From positions 12,131,001 to 12,195,000 of the forward strand of contig JARFIW010001739.1 in NCBI GenBank assembly GCA_036346225.1: DNA of 64,000 nucleotides. Direction: 5' to 3'. Below, one piece after another: positions 1 through 11,240 of the stretch (its first letter is position 1; the number at the start of each line of letters is the position of its first letter). The notes under the pieces are model-generated. The model worked only from the letters and a program-made list of their open reading frames with translations. It had not been told where the DNA came from and made no database searches. The position numbers and the translations under genes were made by a program. This DNA comes from Platerodrilus igneus. Taxonomy: Eukaryota > Arthropoda > Insecta > Coleoptera > Lycidae.

Positions 1-321
1 AGTTAAAAATTTGTTTGACATACTAGAGACACATTCTTTTCGGTTTCTGATATCTGAGAAATTTTAAAATACAAAAAACTGAAAGGTTCGACATGCTGTT
101 CATAAACTGGAATCGGAATATTTTGTAGAGACGTTTGTGATATGAGTTAGTTCTGACGGGTTAATAGATTTTCCAGCTTTGCCATCGCTTTGGTTTTCTG
201 ATTTCGCTGTTTGGCAATTTTTAAGATGAATTTATAAATTATCACCGACTCGTAACCGATGATTTATTTATTTGACTATGACTTTTGACAATCAACAAGA
301 ACTCTTTTAAATAATATTTTA
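1..321. other. AT-rich DNA, no gene seen
   Basis: There is no open frame of note and no recognisable repeat. It simply flanks the transposon that starts near position 322. Confidence 0.5.
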
Positions 322-323
322 TT

Positions 324-771
324 CTACCGGGTGTAACAAAATAAGTGTAAAACATTTCAAGGGGTGATTCCTCACCGTAAAAGAGATAGGGTCTTTCATA
401 TAAAGAAATTTTATTGGAGCATCCCTTGTTAAGGTACAGCCCCTTAAAGGGGGTACATAAAATTTGTTTTTCATTTTTTTACAAACACTAAAAAAGGTAC
501 AAAATTGAAATTAAGAAGAAATTTTTTACTATCAAAAATACACTTACTCAGTAATTTATTTGGTTTACTTCATGGTTATAAAGGGTGGAAAACGCAAACC
601 CTAAAATTTATTTTAAATGTAATTTTTGTCTTATTATTTGTTTGCCATTTAAAAATTTATTTCCAACAGCTTATTTCATTCTAAACAAAAAATATCTCTT
701 GAATTTTTTTGCACAAAATTAACCAGTTCGCAGAAAAAAATTATTTTACAAACAACTACAGAGATACATCG
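324..771 (+). repeat. left terminal inverted repeat of the DDE transposon
   Basis: It pairs with 2091-2543 on the opposite strand. The matching inner edge is the stretch TACAGAGATACAT near 757-769, seen inverted as ATGTATCTCTGTA near 2095. The two arms differ by scattered substitutions and small indels, so the copy is not recent. Confidence 0.85.
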
Positions 772-901
772 TCATAAGACGAAACTAATTTATCCAGTAG
801 GCCGCATGCTGTCAGTTTGTAAATTCTTGAAATTGAATTAATAATTGTGTGTCGTTGTTCTGTTCTTAATTTGTTAGTTTAATAATTCACTTGTTATTAA
901 A

Positions 902-1974
902 ATGGCATACACAAATACGGAAATGGCTGATATGCATTACGTTTACGGTCTGTCGCGGAGTAATGGGTTAGAAGCTTGTAGAAGGTATGCCGATATGTAT
1001 CCTCAACGGCAGCTTCCTTTGCATAGAATATTTGCCCAACTTCATCAACGATTACGAGAATATGGTTCATTCAAAAAAGAACGCAGAATTCTGGTCGCCA
1101 TCGAAAAGTTAGAACACCACAGCTTGAAGAAGCAGTACTTAATTTAGTTGAAGAACAACACACTAGCAGGACTAGACAGATTGCTTTCGAGTTAAATGTT
1201 GATCATATCACGGTATTTCAAATTTTAAAGGAACAACTTTTACACCTCTACCATCTATAACGAGTACAGGCACTGTTACCGCGAGATTTTCCGAACCGTC
1301 TTGAATTTTCCAATTGGATGCTGAAAATGATTAGAAGAAATCCTGGCTTTCTGAAGACGATCGAATTCACAGACGTATGTACTTTTTCTCGGGACAAGAT
1401 TATTAATTTTCATAATAACCACATATGGGCTGATGAAAACCCTCACGCTATTGTCCAAGCTAACCATCAAGAACATTTTTGTCTTAACGTGTGGGTCGGA
1501 GTTATTGGGGATTATTTAATTGGCCCTCATTTTCTACCTCCTCAATTAAATGGTGAGGCATACACTCAATTTTTAAGAGAAGTACATCCAGTACTGCTGG
1601 AGGAAGTTCCTTGTGGCATCAGAAGGGTTATGTTTTTTACGCATGATGAGGCTCCCTCCCATTTTAGTCAAGCAGTACGTCAGCATTTAACTCAAACATA
1701 TCCAAATCATTGGATAGGTCAACGAGGACAACAGAATTGATCCGCTCGATCCCCCGATTTGAATCCTCTCGATTTCTCTACTTGGGGCCATTTACAGAGT
1801 TTGGTTTATCCTACTCCTGTTTGCAATGTAGAAAACTTAAGAAACCGCATCATCGATGCGTGCAGGGTAATTAGAGAGACTCCAGGAATATTTGAACGAA
1901 TACGTGGCTCAATGCGCCGACGTCTAGACGCATGTGTAATGACTGAAGGTGGACATATTGAACATTTACTATGA
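902..1974 (+). pseudogene. broken DDE transposase (DUF4817-like N-terminus, DDE_3-like catalytic domain)
   Basis: The first ATG opens MAYTNTEMADMHYVYGLSRS, which resembles the short N-terminal helix-turn-helix-like region common in insect transposases of this type. The frame shifts near 1085, and the continuation (EEAVLNLVEEQ, HITVFQILKEQLLHLYHL) reads in another frame. A stop lies near 1258. The catalytic core covers roughly 1318-1740: FTDVCTF holds the first acidic residue, FTHDEAPSHFS the second, and SPDLNPLDF (after a TGA at 1738) the third, giving a D,D,D triad with about 36 residues between the last two. The last segment, DFSTWGHLQSLVYPTP to GGHIEHLL, is the conserved C-terminus. At least one frameshift and two stops make it non-functional. 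The product would have cut and pasted the element by binding its inverted repeats. Confidence 0.85.
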
Positions 1975-2090
1975 TTTCTACATGTTGTACGTTTTGTTAT
2001 TAATAAATTAGTTTTGTTTATTCATCTTTAATCATACTTTGATGCAGGTAGTAACTACAAAATAACAATAGAAATCTAGTTCGCATTTAT

Positions 2091-2543
2091 GACCATGTAT
2101 CTCTGTAGTTGTTTGTAAAATAATTTTTTTCTGCGAACTCGTTAATTTTGGGCAAAAAATTCAAGACATTTTTTTTGTGTTAGAATGAAATAAGTTATTG
2201 GAAATAAATTTTTAAATGGCAAACAAATAATAAGACAAAAAGTTACATTGGAAATAAATTTTAGGGGTTGCGGTTTCCATCCCTTACAATCATGGGGTAA
2301 ACCAAATAAATTACTGAGTAAGTGTATTTTTGATAGTAAAAAATGTCACCTTAGTTTCAATTTTGTAACTTTTTTAGTGTTTGAAAACAAAATGAAAAAC
2401 AATTTTATGTATCCCCTTTAAGGGACTGTATATTAACAAGGGACGCTTCAATGAAGTTTCTTTATATGAAAGATCCTATCTCCTTTACGATGAGGATTCA
2501 CCCCCTAAAATGTTTTACACTTATGTTGTTACACCCGGTAGAA
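2091..2543 (-). repeat. right terminal inverted repeat of the DDE transposon
   Basis: This is the inverted counterpart of 324-771, ending ACACCCGGTAG. Confidence 0.85.
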
Positions 2544-3010
2544 CATTTTATTAGAATCTTTATATAAACGGAGAGTCTAGAACAAAAACCGCTAGAAAAG
2601 CATAAATCACTACACGTTTGGTATCTTCATTATTATTTTATATTCAGACATCAAAAATAACACCAATACGATAGCAAATCTTTTTCATCTACTCTTTGTT
2701 TAAATCCACTTCCCTTTTTTAATTAAATCAATACAAAACTTAAGTCTTTTTAAGAGACTGAAAAGAAATAAATAAAGAGAATTACACTTCAAACTGAGTA
2801 TATTTTCAACATAAGATATTGGGAGTACTTTTTAAATTCATTAAATAAATCAAACTTAATCATTGCTGGTTTCCAACCATAAAATACCTGATAATTATAA
2901 GTGGCTCAAAAAGCATTAGTTCTTGTTCAATAATTTGACCCTTTAGCACATAATATAACTCATTATTTTTCCCAAGTCAGATTTTATAAATTCTCCATAC
3001 CTCAAAAATC
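2544..3010. other. AT-rich DNA, no gene seen
   Basis: This is spacer between the DDE transposon and the first LINE A copy. No motif stands out. Confidence 0.5.
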
Positions 3011-3377
3011 CATTTCGAATGGACCTGCACCTCGCCGAAGTTCTAGATTACTAGAACAGGTAAAATGGCTTGCGTGTTCTAACGGACTGAAGAGTCAAAC
3101 TACAGGTCCAACCAAAGTAGTAGAGTCGTTAGTGAGGAACCAGACTAAGACAGGTCTCCAAAAGAGGGCAGCGGCTCTTTCGGTACTGAGTTGGCAGAGA
3201 CCATAGGGGTCGGTATGGCAGTCTAAGACACGCTACCGCGTACCTAAATTATAATAAAATAATGGCATTCTTTGGGGCAAAAGATTCCGGAGTTAAAATA
3301 GTCCCCATTCGGATCCCCGGGAGGGGACTACTTCGGAGGATGCGATCGGAAAATTAAGAATAAGAGTCGGGAATATT

Positions 3378-4100
3378 TTGCGAGTCGGGGCGTGGAATGT
3401 TAAAAGTATGAAAAAAGTAGGTAAGCTGGAGAACCTAAAAATCGAAATGAATAGGTCATCACTAGACATAGTAGGGAGTAGCGAAGTTCGGTGGCCAGAG
3501 GCGGGGGATTTTAGGAGTGGAGACTTCAGGGTAATTCATACAGGAGCAAAGCAAGGAAATTTGGGTGTGGGGATACTTATGCGAAAATTGATAGGATACT
3601 GTGTAGAAAATTACTTACAAAAGTACGAAAGAGTACTCATGGTTAGACTAGAATCTAAACCGGTAAACACAGTAATAATTCAAGTATACATGCCCACTTC
3701 TAGCTACACCTGACGAAGAGATAGAAGCGATCTACATAGATATCAAAGACATACTAAGATACGTAAAAGGACATGAAAATTTAATAATTATGGGAGATTT
3801 TAATGCAATGGTAGGTAAGGGTAGGAAAGGAGCGGTAGTAGGTTTATTTGGTTTAGGCAAGAGAAACGACAAGAGAAATATGCTGATAGAATTTTGCGAC
3901 AAGAACAATCTTATCATGACAAATACATTATTTCAACATCAAGCTAGAAGACGATATACGTGGAAGATGCCAGGAGATATAGGAAGATATCAAATAGATT
4001 ACATTCTTGTTAGACAACGGTTTAGGAATCAAGTAAAAGACTAGAAGCTACCCAGAGGCAGATATAGACACTGACTACAACATCGTAATTATGAATGCCG
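3378..4100 (+). pseudogene. LINE A copy 1 APE-type endonuclease
   Basis: This domain nicks target DNA to prime reverse transcription. MRVGAWNVKSMKKVGKL begins the fold with the conserved WNV/Asn strand. SEVRWPEAG holds the Glu site, although the usual NEVRW reads SEVRW here. IIMGDFNAMVG (from about 3787) carries the catalytic Asp-Asn pair, and YTWKMPGD and YQIDYILV follow. The final motif, normally SDHN, reads TDYN here (about 4069-4080), so the catalytic His is replaced by Tyr. One frameshift occurs near 3710 and a stop follows RNQVKD near 4042. Function is inferred from the family; the lesions are read directly. Confidence 0.85.
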
Positions 4101-4129
4101 CACTTAAATTTTAAAATTTGAAAAAAAAG

Positions 4130-6180
4130 AAATAGAAAAAGGCACTTGGACTAAGAGAAACTAAAAGATAAAGATATTCAAAAAAGATTCGAAAAAGGTG
4201 AATTGCTCAAAAATATCGGGAAAACATCTTATATTAAGAAAGTAGAAATAGAATGGAATAACATTAAATCCAGCCTAGACATAGCTGCCAGAGATATTCT
4301 AGGGTACACACAAAAATAAAATAGAAAACCATGGATACCAAAGGATATCCTGAATTTAATAGAAGAAAGACGAAAATACAAAAATAAAACAGACGATACA
4401 AGAAAACAGAGATTCAAAACTATAAAATGGGAAATCATTCGCAAATGCAGGAAAGCTATAAACAATGGATTGATGAAAAGTGCAAAAAGGTACAAACTAA
4501 GATGGAAGTAGCATACCAACTGATTACAATCAATTTTAGGAATATAAAATCGTATAGCAAAAATATAAGGGACGCAGGAGGAAACGTCGTTATAAAAAAT
4601 GTAGAAAAAGTGGATAGATGGCAAGAATGTATAGGGAATTTATATGCAGGAGAGAAACTAACTGCATTAGAACAGGAATCAGACATTGAAAATGATGACC
4701 TGGGGTATCCCATACTTAGAGATGAATTTGAATTAGCATTAAAGGGTCTGAAAAATGGTAAGGCGTCAGGTATAGATAAGGTGCAAGCAGAAACTCTAAA
4801 AGCCGCTTGACAAACAGTAACAGAACGTCTCTTCCAACTTGTAAGCTGTATGTATGATACAGGTGAGATACCCAAAGATTTCAAACGTAGCATCATAGTA
4901 ACTATACCAAAAAAGAAGGGCGCGGATAGATGTGAAAATTTTGGAACAATCAGTCTGACAGCACACATGTCAAAAATATTAACTCGAATTGTACAAACAC
5001 GAATGGAAAAACGGGCAGAAGAAATATTAGGAAAAGACCAATTTGGGTTTAGGCGAAACAGGGGAACACGGGAGGCTATTTTAGCTCTGAAAGTGATGAT
5101 GGAGAAAACAATAGAAAAAGGGGAAAGCGTGTATATAGGGTTTGTAGATCTGGAAAAGGCATTCGACAATGTAAAATTGAAGAAAATGTTTGAAATACTC
5201 AAAAAGATTGGAATGAGTTATAGGGATAGACTAATAGTACATAGCTTATACAAAGAACAAATAGCAGTAATAGCATTAGAGCAGGAACGTATTGAAGTAA
5301 AAATTAGGATAGGGGTGAGATAGGGATGTACCCTATCCTAATTAATTTTTAACTTGTACATTGAAAAGACAATGAATACTGTCAAATGCAGGAAAACACT
5401 TGGAATTACTATGCAGGGACAAAAAACTGATATGCTTAGATAGCGGTATTAGCATCTAGCAAGGAAGAGTTAGAAGCTGCTCTTAATGAAATAGAAACGG
5501 TTCTATCAGAAAGGTACAGTATGAAAATTAACAAAACTAAAACTAAAGTACTAGTATGCAAAGGAGGGGAAAATAAATAAAAAACAAGAATACAAATATG
5601 TAACACAAACTTACAAGAGGTTAAGGATTTCTGCTACCAAGGAAGCCAAATAACGCAAAATAGGAGAAGTACAAAAAATATAAAACAAAGATTAGCACAA
5701 GGTGGTGCTACATTTAACAAGAAAAAGCAACTACTGTGTTCAAAGACCACAAACATAAAAACAAGGAAAAGATTTCTTAAAACATATGTGTGGAGCACAG
5801 CACTGTACGGCTGTTAAGCCTGAACGGTAGTAGAAGCGGACAAGAAAAAGGTAGAAGCCTTTGAAATGTGGTGCTACAGACGTATGATGAAGATATCATG
5901 GACAGACAAACTCAAGAACAAAGAGATACTAAAAATATTAGGGGAAGAAAGAAATATAGGAAAACGGTAAAAATAGGAGAGATAGGATGATAGGCCACAT
6001 ACTACGGCATGAGGGAATAGTGCGGAATATATTAGAAGCAGAGATAGGAAAAAAGAGAAAAAAAGGTAGACCTGGTTAGACTACTGCACACAGATAATGA
6101 AACATATAAGCTGTAGGTGTTTCAAGGAATTGTGTAGGCTAGCTCAGAATAGAAATCTATGTAGGTACGCATCCTACCAG
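4130..6180 (+). pseudogene. LINE A copy 1 reverse transcriptase
   Basis: A frame from about 4427 continues through an in-frame TGA near 4808 to a TAG at 5321-5323. Motifs in order: NGKASGIDKVQAE; IPKKKGADRCENFGTISLTA; DQFGFRRNRGTREA; motif A FVDLEKAFDN (about 5140-5170); and motif B with the Q of the usual RQGC replaced by TAG. The region that should carry motif C (FADD) is deleted: near 5431-5445 the bases run ATGCTTAGATAGCGG, whereas other copies have FRFADDIAVL, so about 13 bases are missing. The C-terminal part (EAFEMWCYRRMMKISWTDK) follows in other frames to about 6170. The enzyme would copy the LINE RNA at the nicked target. Confidence 0.87.
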
Positions 6181-6205
6181 TCCCAAGATGGATAAATTAA
6201 TGACG

Positions 6206-7040
6206 AAGAAAGTAACTGTACTTAAACATGATGATCATTATAAGCAACTACAAGTATTGTTTGAGAAATATTCTCGAATAATGTTAATTGTGTGAAAGGA
6301 CTTACTGGGAAACTATTATTTCGGCAAATTTCTAACTTTTGGGGGATCTTGGCAGCCACAGGCTGCTTAATCCCCTTCATTGAATCTTGAAAACAGTAGA
6401 AGGAGAACCGAGCTGTATACTTGCTGTGTAGCTAGCTCAGAATAAAAATAAGTGCAGGTACGTGTCCGAACCAGTTTTAACACCGAAAATCTAATGACGA
6501 AATAATAAGCGCATATAAATCTGATGATTATTACAAACAACTAAAGCTGTTGGTTGTGAAATATCTGCAACTAATGTTGACTGTGCGAAAAGATATATTG
6601 GAAAAAATATTAAATCGGTAAATGTTCAAGTGTTGGGGGAACTTGGCAGCGACAGGCTGCTTATCCCCCTTCATAACCGTTAATTTACATTTCCAATGCT
6701 CCACCCGAAGGTACTACATTGGCCAGGAGGGAAGTTTTTTGTTGCCTGGAAATTTAGAATTTTGCCGAACTCTTGCCGTTCCAGGCAAGGTAGGGATCTT
6801 TAACGTGCGTGACAACACTCACACACGGGACCTCCATTTAACCTCTCATCCGAACGAAGGCGTGATTTTTAAGAAAAATGCTCACCTGCTATTTTTCAAG
6901 CAGTCGGCCGTGTCGGGATTTAAACCCAGGACCTTGGGATCCGTAGTCTTACGCTTACTACATTGATCTGCTGCGACGCCCCCCCTTCATAACCACTGAA
7001 TGTCGGAGAAATAGGGTACATAATTGTAAAACAATAGAAG
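6206..7040 (+). repeat. LINE A tail modules (two spacer units around a short 3'-end segment)
   Basis: After the first LINE end (GGTACGCATCCTACCAGT at about 6161) a ~210 bp spacer follows, then a second short LINE end (CTAGCTCAGAAT to CCGAACCAGT, about 6417-6480), then another spacer. Corresponding points of the two modules are about 295 bp apart. Each spacer carries the short hairpin GCAGCCACAGGCTGC or a variant and the phrase ACAGTAGAAGGAGAACCGAGCTG. The same order recurs at 35061-35700 and, split, at 12297-12755 plus 22045-22300. A SINE at 6679-6980 interrupts the second spacer. Confidence 0.75.
6679..6980 (-). mobile_element. tRNA-derived SINE, copy 1, with 14 bp target duplications
   Basis: CCCCCTTCATAACC occurs at 6665-6678 and again at 6981-6994, directly flanking the insert. 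On the minus strand the head reads GGCGTCGCAGCAGATCAATG and later has the degraded B-box-like GGTTTAAATCCCGACACGG, followed by a body shared with 43056-43353 and 51472-51731 (for example CACGCACGTTAAAGATCCCT). The insertion disrupts the LINE A tail spacer. An RT from a LINE would have moved it in trans. Confidence 0.85.
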
Positions 7041-7522
7041 GAGACCGAGCTGCATTTAACAAAAAAGAACAGCGCTTATGATGAAAGACTACAAACATAG
7101 AACAAGAAAAAATTGTTGAAGGCATATGTGTGGAGCACAGCACAATATGCCTATGAAATACACTCTCAGAAGCAGGCAGAAAAACGGTAGCAGCCTTTTG
7201 AAATGCTGTGCTTCAGATGTATAAAGATGGACAAATAAAGTTAATAACAAATAGGTTCTAGAAATAGTAGGGGAACAAGGATATCTGTGGAAGAAGATAG
7301 AAGAAATGGAAGGGCAGAATACGTTCTAAGGCATTTTTTGGGAATAGTATGGGATATATTAGAAGCAGAGATAGAAAAAAAGAGGTAGATTTAGACCTAG
7401 ATCAGATAATGGTAGATGCAGAATGTGCAAATTTCAGGGAAATGTGTAGGTTAGTTTAGAATAGGAAACAATGAAAGTACGCGTCTAACCAGTTCCAGAA
7501 CTGAAGACTTAATGATGATGAC
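7041..7522 (+). mobile_element. LINE A 3' fragment
   Basis: This third LINE A 3' segment at the locus carries remnants of the C-terminal RT region (CATATGTGTGGAGCACAGCA, GAACAAGGATATCTGTGGAA) and ends ACTGAAGACTTAATGATGATG, the ATG-repeat tail. It follows directly on the second spacer module, as at 35701-36190. Confidence 0.8.
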
Positions 7523-8516
7523 CTCAAAAATAACTTTCTAAAATATTTCTTCTATACTTATCTAACTTTATAATTTCAAGTAAACCTTTAATAGTAATTG
7601 AAGAAAATTTTCTAAATAGGACATCAAGGATGATCGGCGTATTTGCAATCATAAAACCTTTTTGGTATAAGATATGGTTTAAGATAACAAGTTAATTTTA
7701 CGAGCACGTGTAGATTTTAACTAACATATACCAGTATTTTTAAAAATCAAAATATTCCCAATAAACTAAAGTATTTAAATCAATTTATAAAGTTCATTTT
7801 TAAAACAAAACCAAATATCACTTAAAAATTCTTTTGCAGATTTAGACACAAGGAACATGCATTCTACTCAGCAAGGTTTAATTTAAATACTTGCTTTTGG
7901 TACAATTGAAGGTGACTGCAAATCATGTGTTTTCCATCAGACTTCGCAAATTCCAAAATACAATTTTCTTTTATTAGAACTGACAAATAGAATCCAAATT
8001 ATGAGTACAGCGGCATTTATAGTTCTGAAAATTTTTTAAGTTAAACCATCTTTTCTCAGTAACTTCAAGTTAATTTTCTATGTGGAAATTGTGGTCAAAC
8101 CTCTAATCCAAAGCTAACTATAAATTATTTATTTGATCATCGATAGGTTCATACAGTTATTGAGTGGCAGAACTTGTTCTTCAGCCACTTTTACAATGGT
8201 ATCTTCAATTTCCACACGAACTTCGACATTGACATATTAATTGTATTAACGAACGTAGGACAATGTTCGAAGACTTTAGTCTCAATAAAGAAAGGACCAC
8301 TAAAACGCGTGCGTTACGGTATTTCTATCAAAATCTATGTAAGATATAAACAATCTAATACTGTTGAATTACTCTTTAATGCTATCAAACACAAATCACG
8401 GTAATGCGGGGCATTTTCAAAAAGTAAATTGATATTCTTTAGGAAAAATAATGAGGCACATTGAATATGTATTGAATTCGATGTATTGTGAAGCCAACAT
8501 TTTATTCTTTCTTCAG
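7523..8516. other. AT-rich DNA, no gene seen
   Basis: No open frame resembles a known protein. A polypyrimidine-AG sequence ends the region (see the candidate exon that follows). Confidence 0.5.
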
Positions 8517-8599
8517 CGGGAACCGGCGACAGCGATCCAGATGATACGACAGCACACTCCAGAATTTAAAAATGCCGGGAAATGTGAACCCATATCAAG
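8517..8599 (+). other. weak candidate internal exon
   Basis: TTTATTCTTTCTTCAG precedes position 8517 and looks like a good 3' splice site. The 83 bp that follow stay open in one frame (REPATAIQMIRQHTPEF...) and end ATCAAG before GTTAAGAG, a passable 5' splice site. The segment is richer in G+C than its flanks. I do not recognise the peptide. The richer composition continues to about 9080 with stops in all frames, so an old repeat is an equally good explanation. Confidence 0.2.
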
Positions 8600-9080
8600 G
8601 TTAAGAGTAAAACCATCCACATTCGATTAAAAATCGCCCAGGCAGACCTATTTTCAAATAATTTGAAACTGTCGCATGAGCAAACGGCTGGAACGATGGT
8701 GAAAAGGTTAACCGCATTGCATTGATTGTCGCGTTACGAGGTGGGGGCCTTAGTATTTTGCAAACCATACCAGACCATGACCAAAGAAGCTACGTGATCT
8801 TAACATTAAGGTTGGAAGTGAGGTACGGCGACTCCCATCTGCAATAAGTACACCGGGCTCAAGTGAAAAATTGATACTAAAAGCTTAACGCAAAATTTCT
8901 AAGGGTTTGAAGCAGATATTACTCATTGGTGAGACTAGCCTACACAACAATCGACCTGCTTCCTAAAACAGCTGGCACTGCCGACCTTCGTCGGCGAGAT
9001 ACGCAATGGAGAGATCCAACAACCACTACGACTGGCACCACCAAGAATCCTAAATAATGCGCTAATGTCTCGCTTGACAG
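8600..9080 (+). other. G+C-richer segment of unknown origin
   Basis: Its composition differs from the AT-rich flanks. Short open runs in several frames are broken by stops, for example KKLRDLNIKVGSEVRRLPSA. It may be the relic of a coding sequence or repeat that I do not recognise. Confidence 0.25.
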
Positions 9081-11240
9081 CGTCAATATGACTTTTAAAT
9101 AAACTTTAACCAAAAATTTTTTCTTTATCCAAATATTTTTATTTTGTAGGATTTATGTGTTATTAATTGAAACGCGTTCAAAAAGTTTTCCGCAGGGGTT
9201 AGTCCGATTTCAATTATTCAAAATGATTAAATGCACGTCTTAGCTCCATCGGAAGCCCTTCGGAAACTGGAATAATGGTCAATATGCAAAAGTTGTTCAG
9301 GTTTGACTGTTATACTTCTACTGCGACATTTCTGTTGAGTAGATATATTTAAAATGCATTGGTATTACAATCGGTACCTCTAACTTGTTATTTTAAAAGA
9401 TTTGTTAATTTGCGAGTCGAAATTTCTCTAACATAAACCAATATTTTAAACTGGCAAAACCTTAAAGCAGCATTCCATATTGAAGACCGTCAATAACTTG
9501 TCTTCTGTTGCTATTAATCTTACACTTTAACTTTTTAAAAAAACCTATTAGCAAAACTGGACTTTTAGTCTTGAAATAGTATTAAAATTTTGTTTTATTG
9601 AAGAACTCTCTCCAATGGCTGTATCCAATATAACCACTACTGAGAACGAATTTATTTCTCTAAATATATTTAGCATAAGCTCGGTGCCAAAGTTAATGAA
9701 TAAGAAACTATAGAAAACGTCATGATAAGGATTATGATAGACGTATTTCATGCACCCTACAACGCATTTTTTTGCATTAACAAAAGAAAACTAAATAAAT
9801 CAATAGCCGTCAGCTCGTCTGTATGAATACAAGATAAACAACGATACTGTTTCACTTAATTAAACATGCAGGTGCAATAAGACTAAATAGCGTGACATGA
9901 TAATACTGGTTATGTATTTAAAATGTGCCACCGTATGACAATATCGAATACCATATGCACTCAAAAACAATATCCTTTAAGTTATCTTGTCATTCTAAGC
10001 TCCAACTTTATTAATTTAAATATGTTCATATCGCTTTGCACTTTGGGGTCTACTGTTTCTGAAACTAAAAGCGCAGTTGACTTGAAGTTTGAAGCACAAT
10101 CTGCCACAGACAAAATGCTAAAAAATGAAGGCGAAGTTTTAAGCCAGCTCCAGTGCTTTGAAGTGTAATATTGCCTAAAGGAAGGTATGGCTTTGTGTAA
10201 AAACTAGGAAGCACTTAGTACTGTTAACATATTTGATATCAAGGAGAATTAGTATGTCCAGATTTCAAGTTATTCCTTTTTGTGCTTCCCTATAAATTTA
10301 ACTGATCTATAGTATTTGTTTGTTTACTAATCATATAGTATCTAAGGCTTATTTTCTTGTAAATCTTATTGAAATTATTTATGTGTCAGGTTTCATCAAT
10401 GTCAAATAATACGTCTTTGTTGGTTGCAAAATAATTCTTCGTGTATATATGCGCAGCTAGACAACGCTTGCGTTTGACAGAGGAAGCGGCTTTAAAACGA
10501 ACAAAAAGACGTTACCATCACTTTTCGATTAAGTGCTGTAATGCACGCAAGGATGCTTGCAGGAATTAAGCATGGAGCATCAGAAACGCCCTTGAATTTG
10601 TCCTAGGAATTTTTTCTTCAACTTGGACGTGAACAGAAACTAACCTGTCTTTGGTTAGTAGTTAGTGTGGGTTACGTTTGATTTACATAAGTAAACAAGT
10701 CTTGCGGATATACCTACTTTTGCAAACATTATATTGGTTTATTTATTAGAAAAAAATAATTATATGGAATTTGTATTTGAAATGAAATAGTTTAAAATTT
10801 GGTCTTGCTCTGGAGTTTGTAGTCAACAGATGATTAACCACCTACTGCCCTGCGCCAACTATTACCCCATAGAGGTACTGTAAGGTAGCTGAATTTTATG
10901 TTAAAAAGTGAATTATACAGGTGAGTTCTTTAACTGAAATTAATATGCACATAGTGGATGTTTTGGTTACAAATAGATGATCCTGAAATCATTAGAAAAA
11001 TCAATCCCTGTAAACCTATTGAAAAGAAATGTGTAATCTTAATTCCGTATACATTTTTACTGCTAAAGCTGAATAATTTCGTTATTTTGTTAAGTTTTAT
11101 TTTAAAGCTTTTCGGAATTCGATCCATTAATTTAGAAGTTAGAGACTTTTTAGGATTTGTAAAAATCCTCATTAATTAGTGCAACTTCGTTGATGTTGTG
11201 AAACCCCGGAATTAGTAACGTTCACACGGATCTCGACGTC
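9081..11240. other. no gene seen
   Basis: AT-rich. The open runs present (for example 9923-10168) show no recognisable domain and look like chance. Confidence 0.5.

Larger units (their letters stand above)
324..2543 (+). mobile_element. DDE (Tc1/mariner-like) transposon with ~450 bp terminal inverted repeats
   Basis: The left end begins CTACCGGGTGTAACAAAATA and the right end is its inverted counterpart ending ACACCCGGTAG. The inverted match runs inward for about 450 bp on each side and encloses a single decayed transposase. The 8-mer ATTTTATT lies at 316-323 next to the left end and again at 2545-2552, one base beyond the right end. It might be a target duplication, but it is AT-rich and is not the TA duplication expected of Tc1/mariner elements, so target-site size is unresolved. 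Such long inverted repeats are unusual for classic mariners. The internal protein is of the insect type with a DUF4817-like N-terminus and a DDE_3-like catalytic domain. Confidence 0.85.
3011..6205 (+). mobile_element. LINE A copy 1: RTE-like non-LTR retrotransposon, decayed
   Basis: The left edge is set by comparison with the copy at 32300: both start near CATTYCRAATGGACCTGCAC. The order is a 5' leader (3011-3360), an APE-type endonuclease, a linker, a reverse transcriptase and a C-terminal region (WSTALYG, EAFEMWCYRRMMKISWTD), then the 3' end. Small tail fragments elsewhere in the window end in ATG repeats, which fits the RTE clade, but clade placement is an inference. The two tail modules that follow are described separately. 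Several stops and indels make this copy dead. Confidence 0.88.

Noticed and set aside
4456..5202. Long open frame on the minus strand opposite LINE A RT
   Set aside because: It is the antisense shadow of the RT coding region; composition and position follow the plus-strand gene, and no domain is visible.
9923..10168. Plus-strand 81-residue frame as a small gene
   Set aside because: No homology I recognise, no splice or start context, and a length expected by chance.
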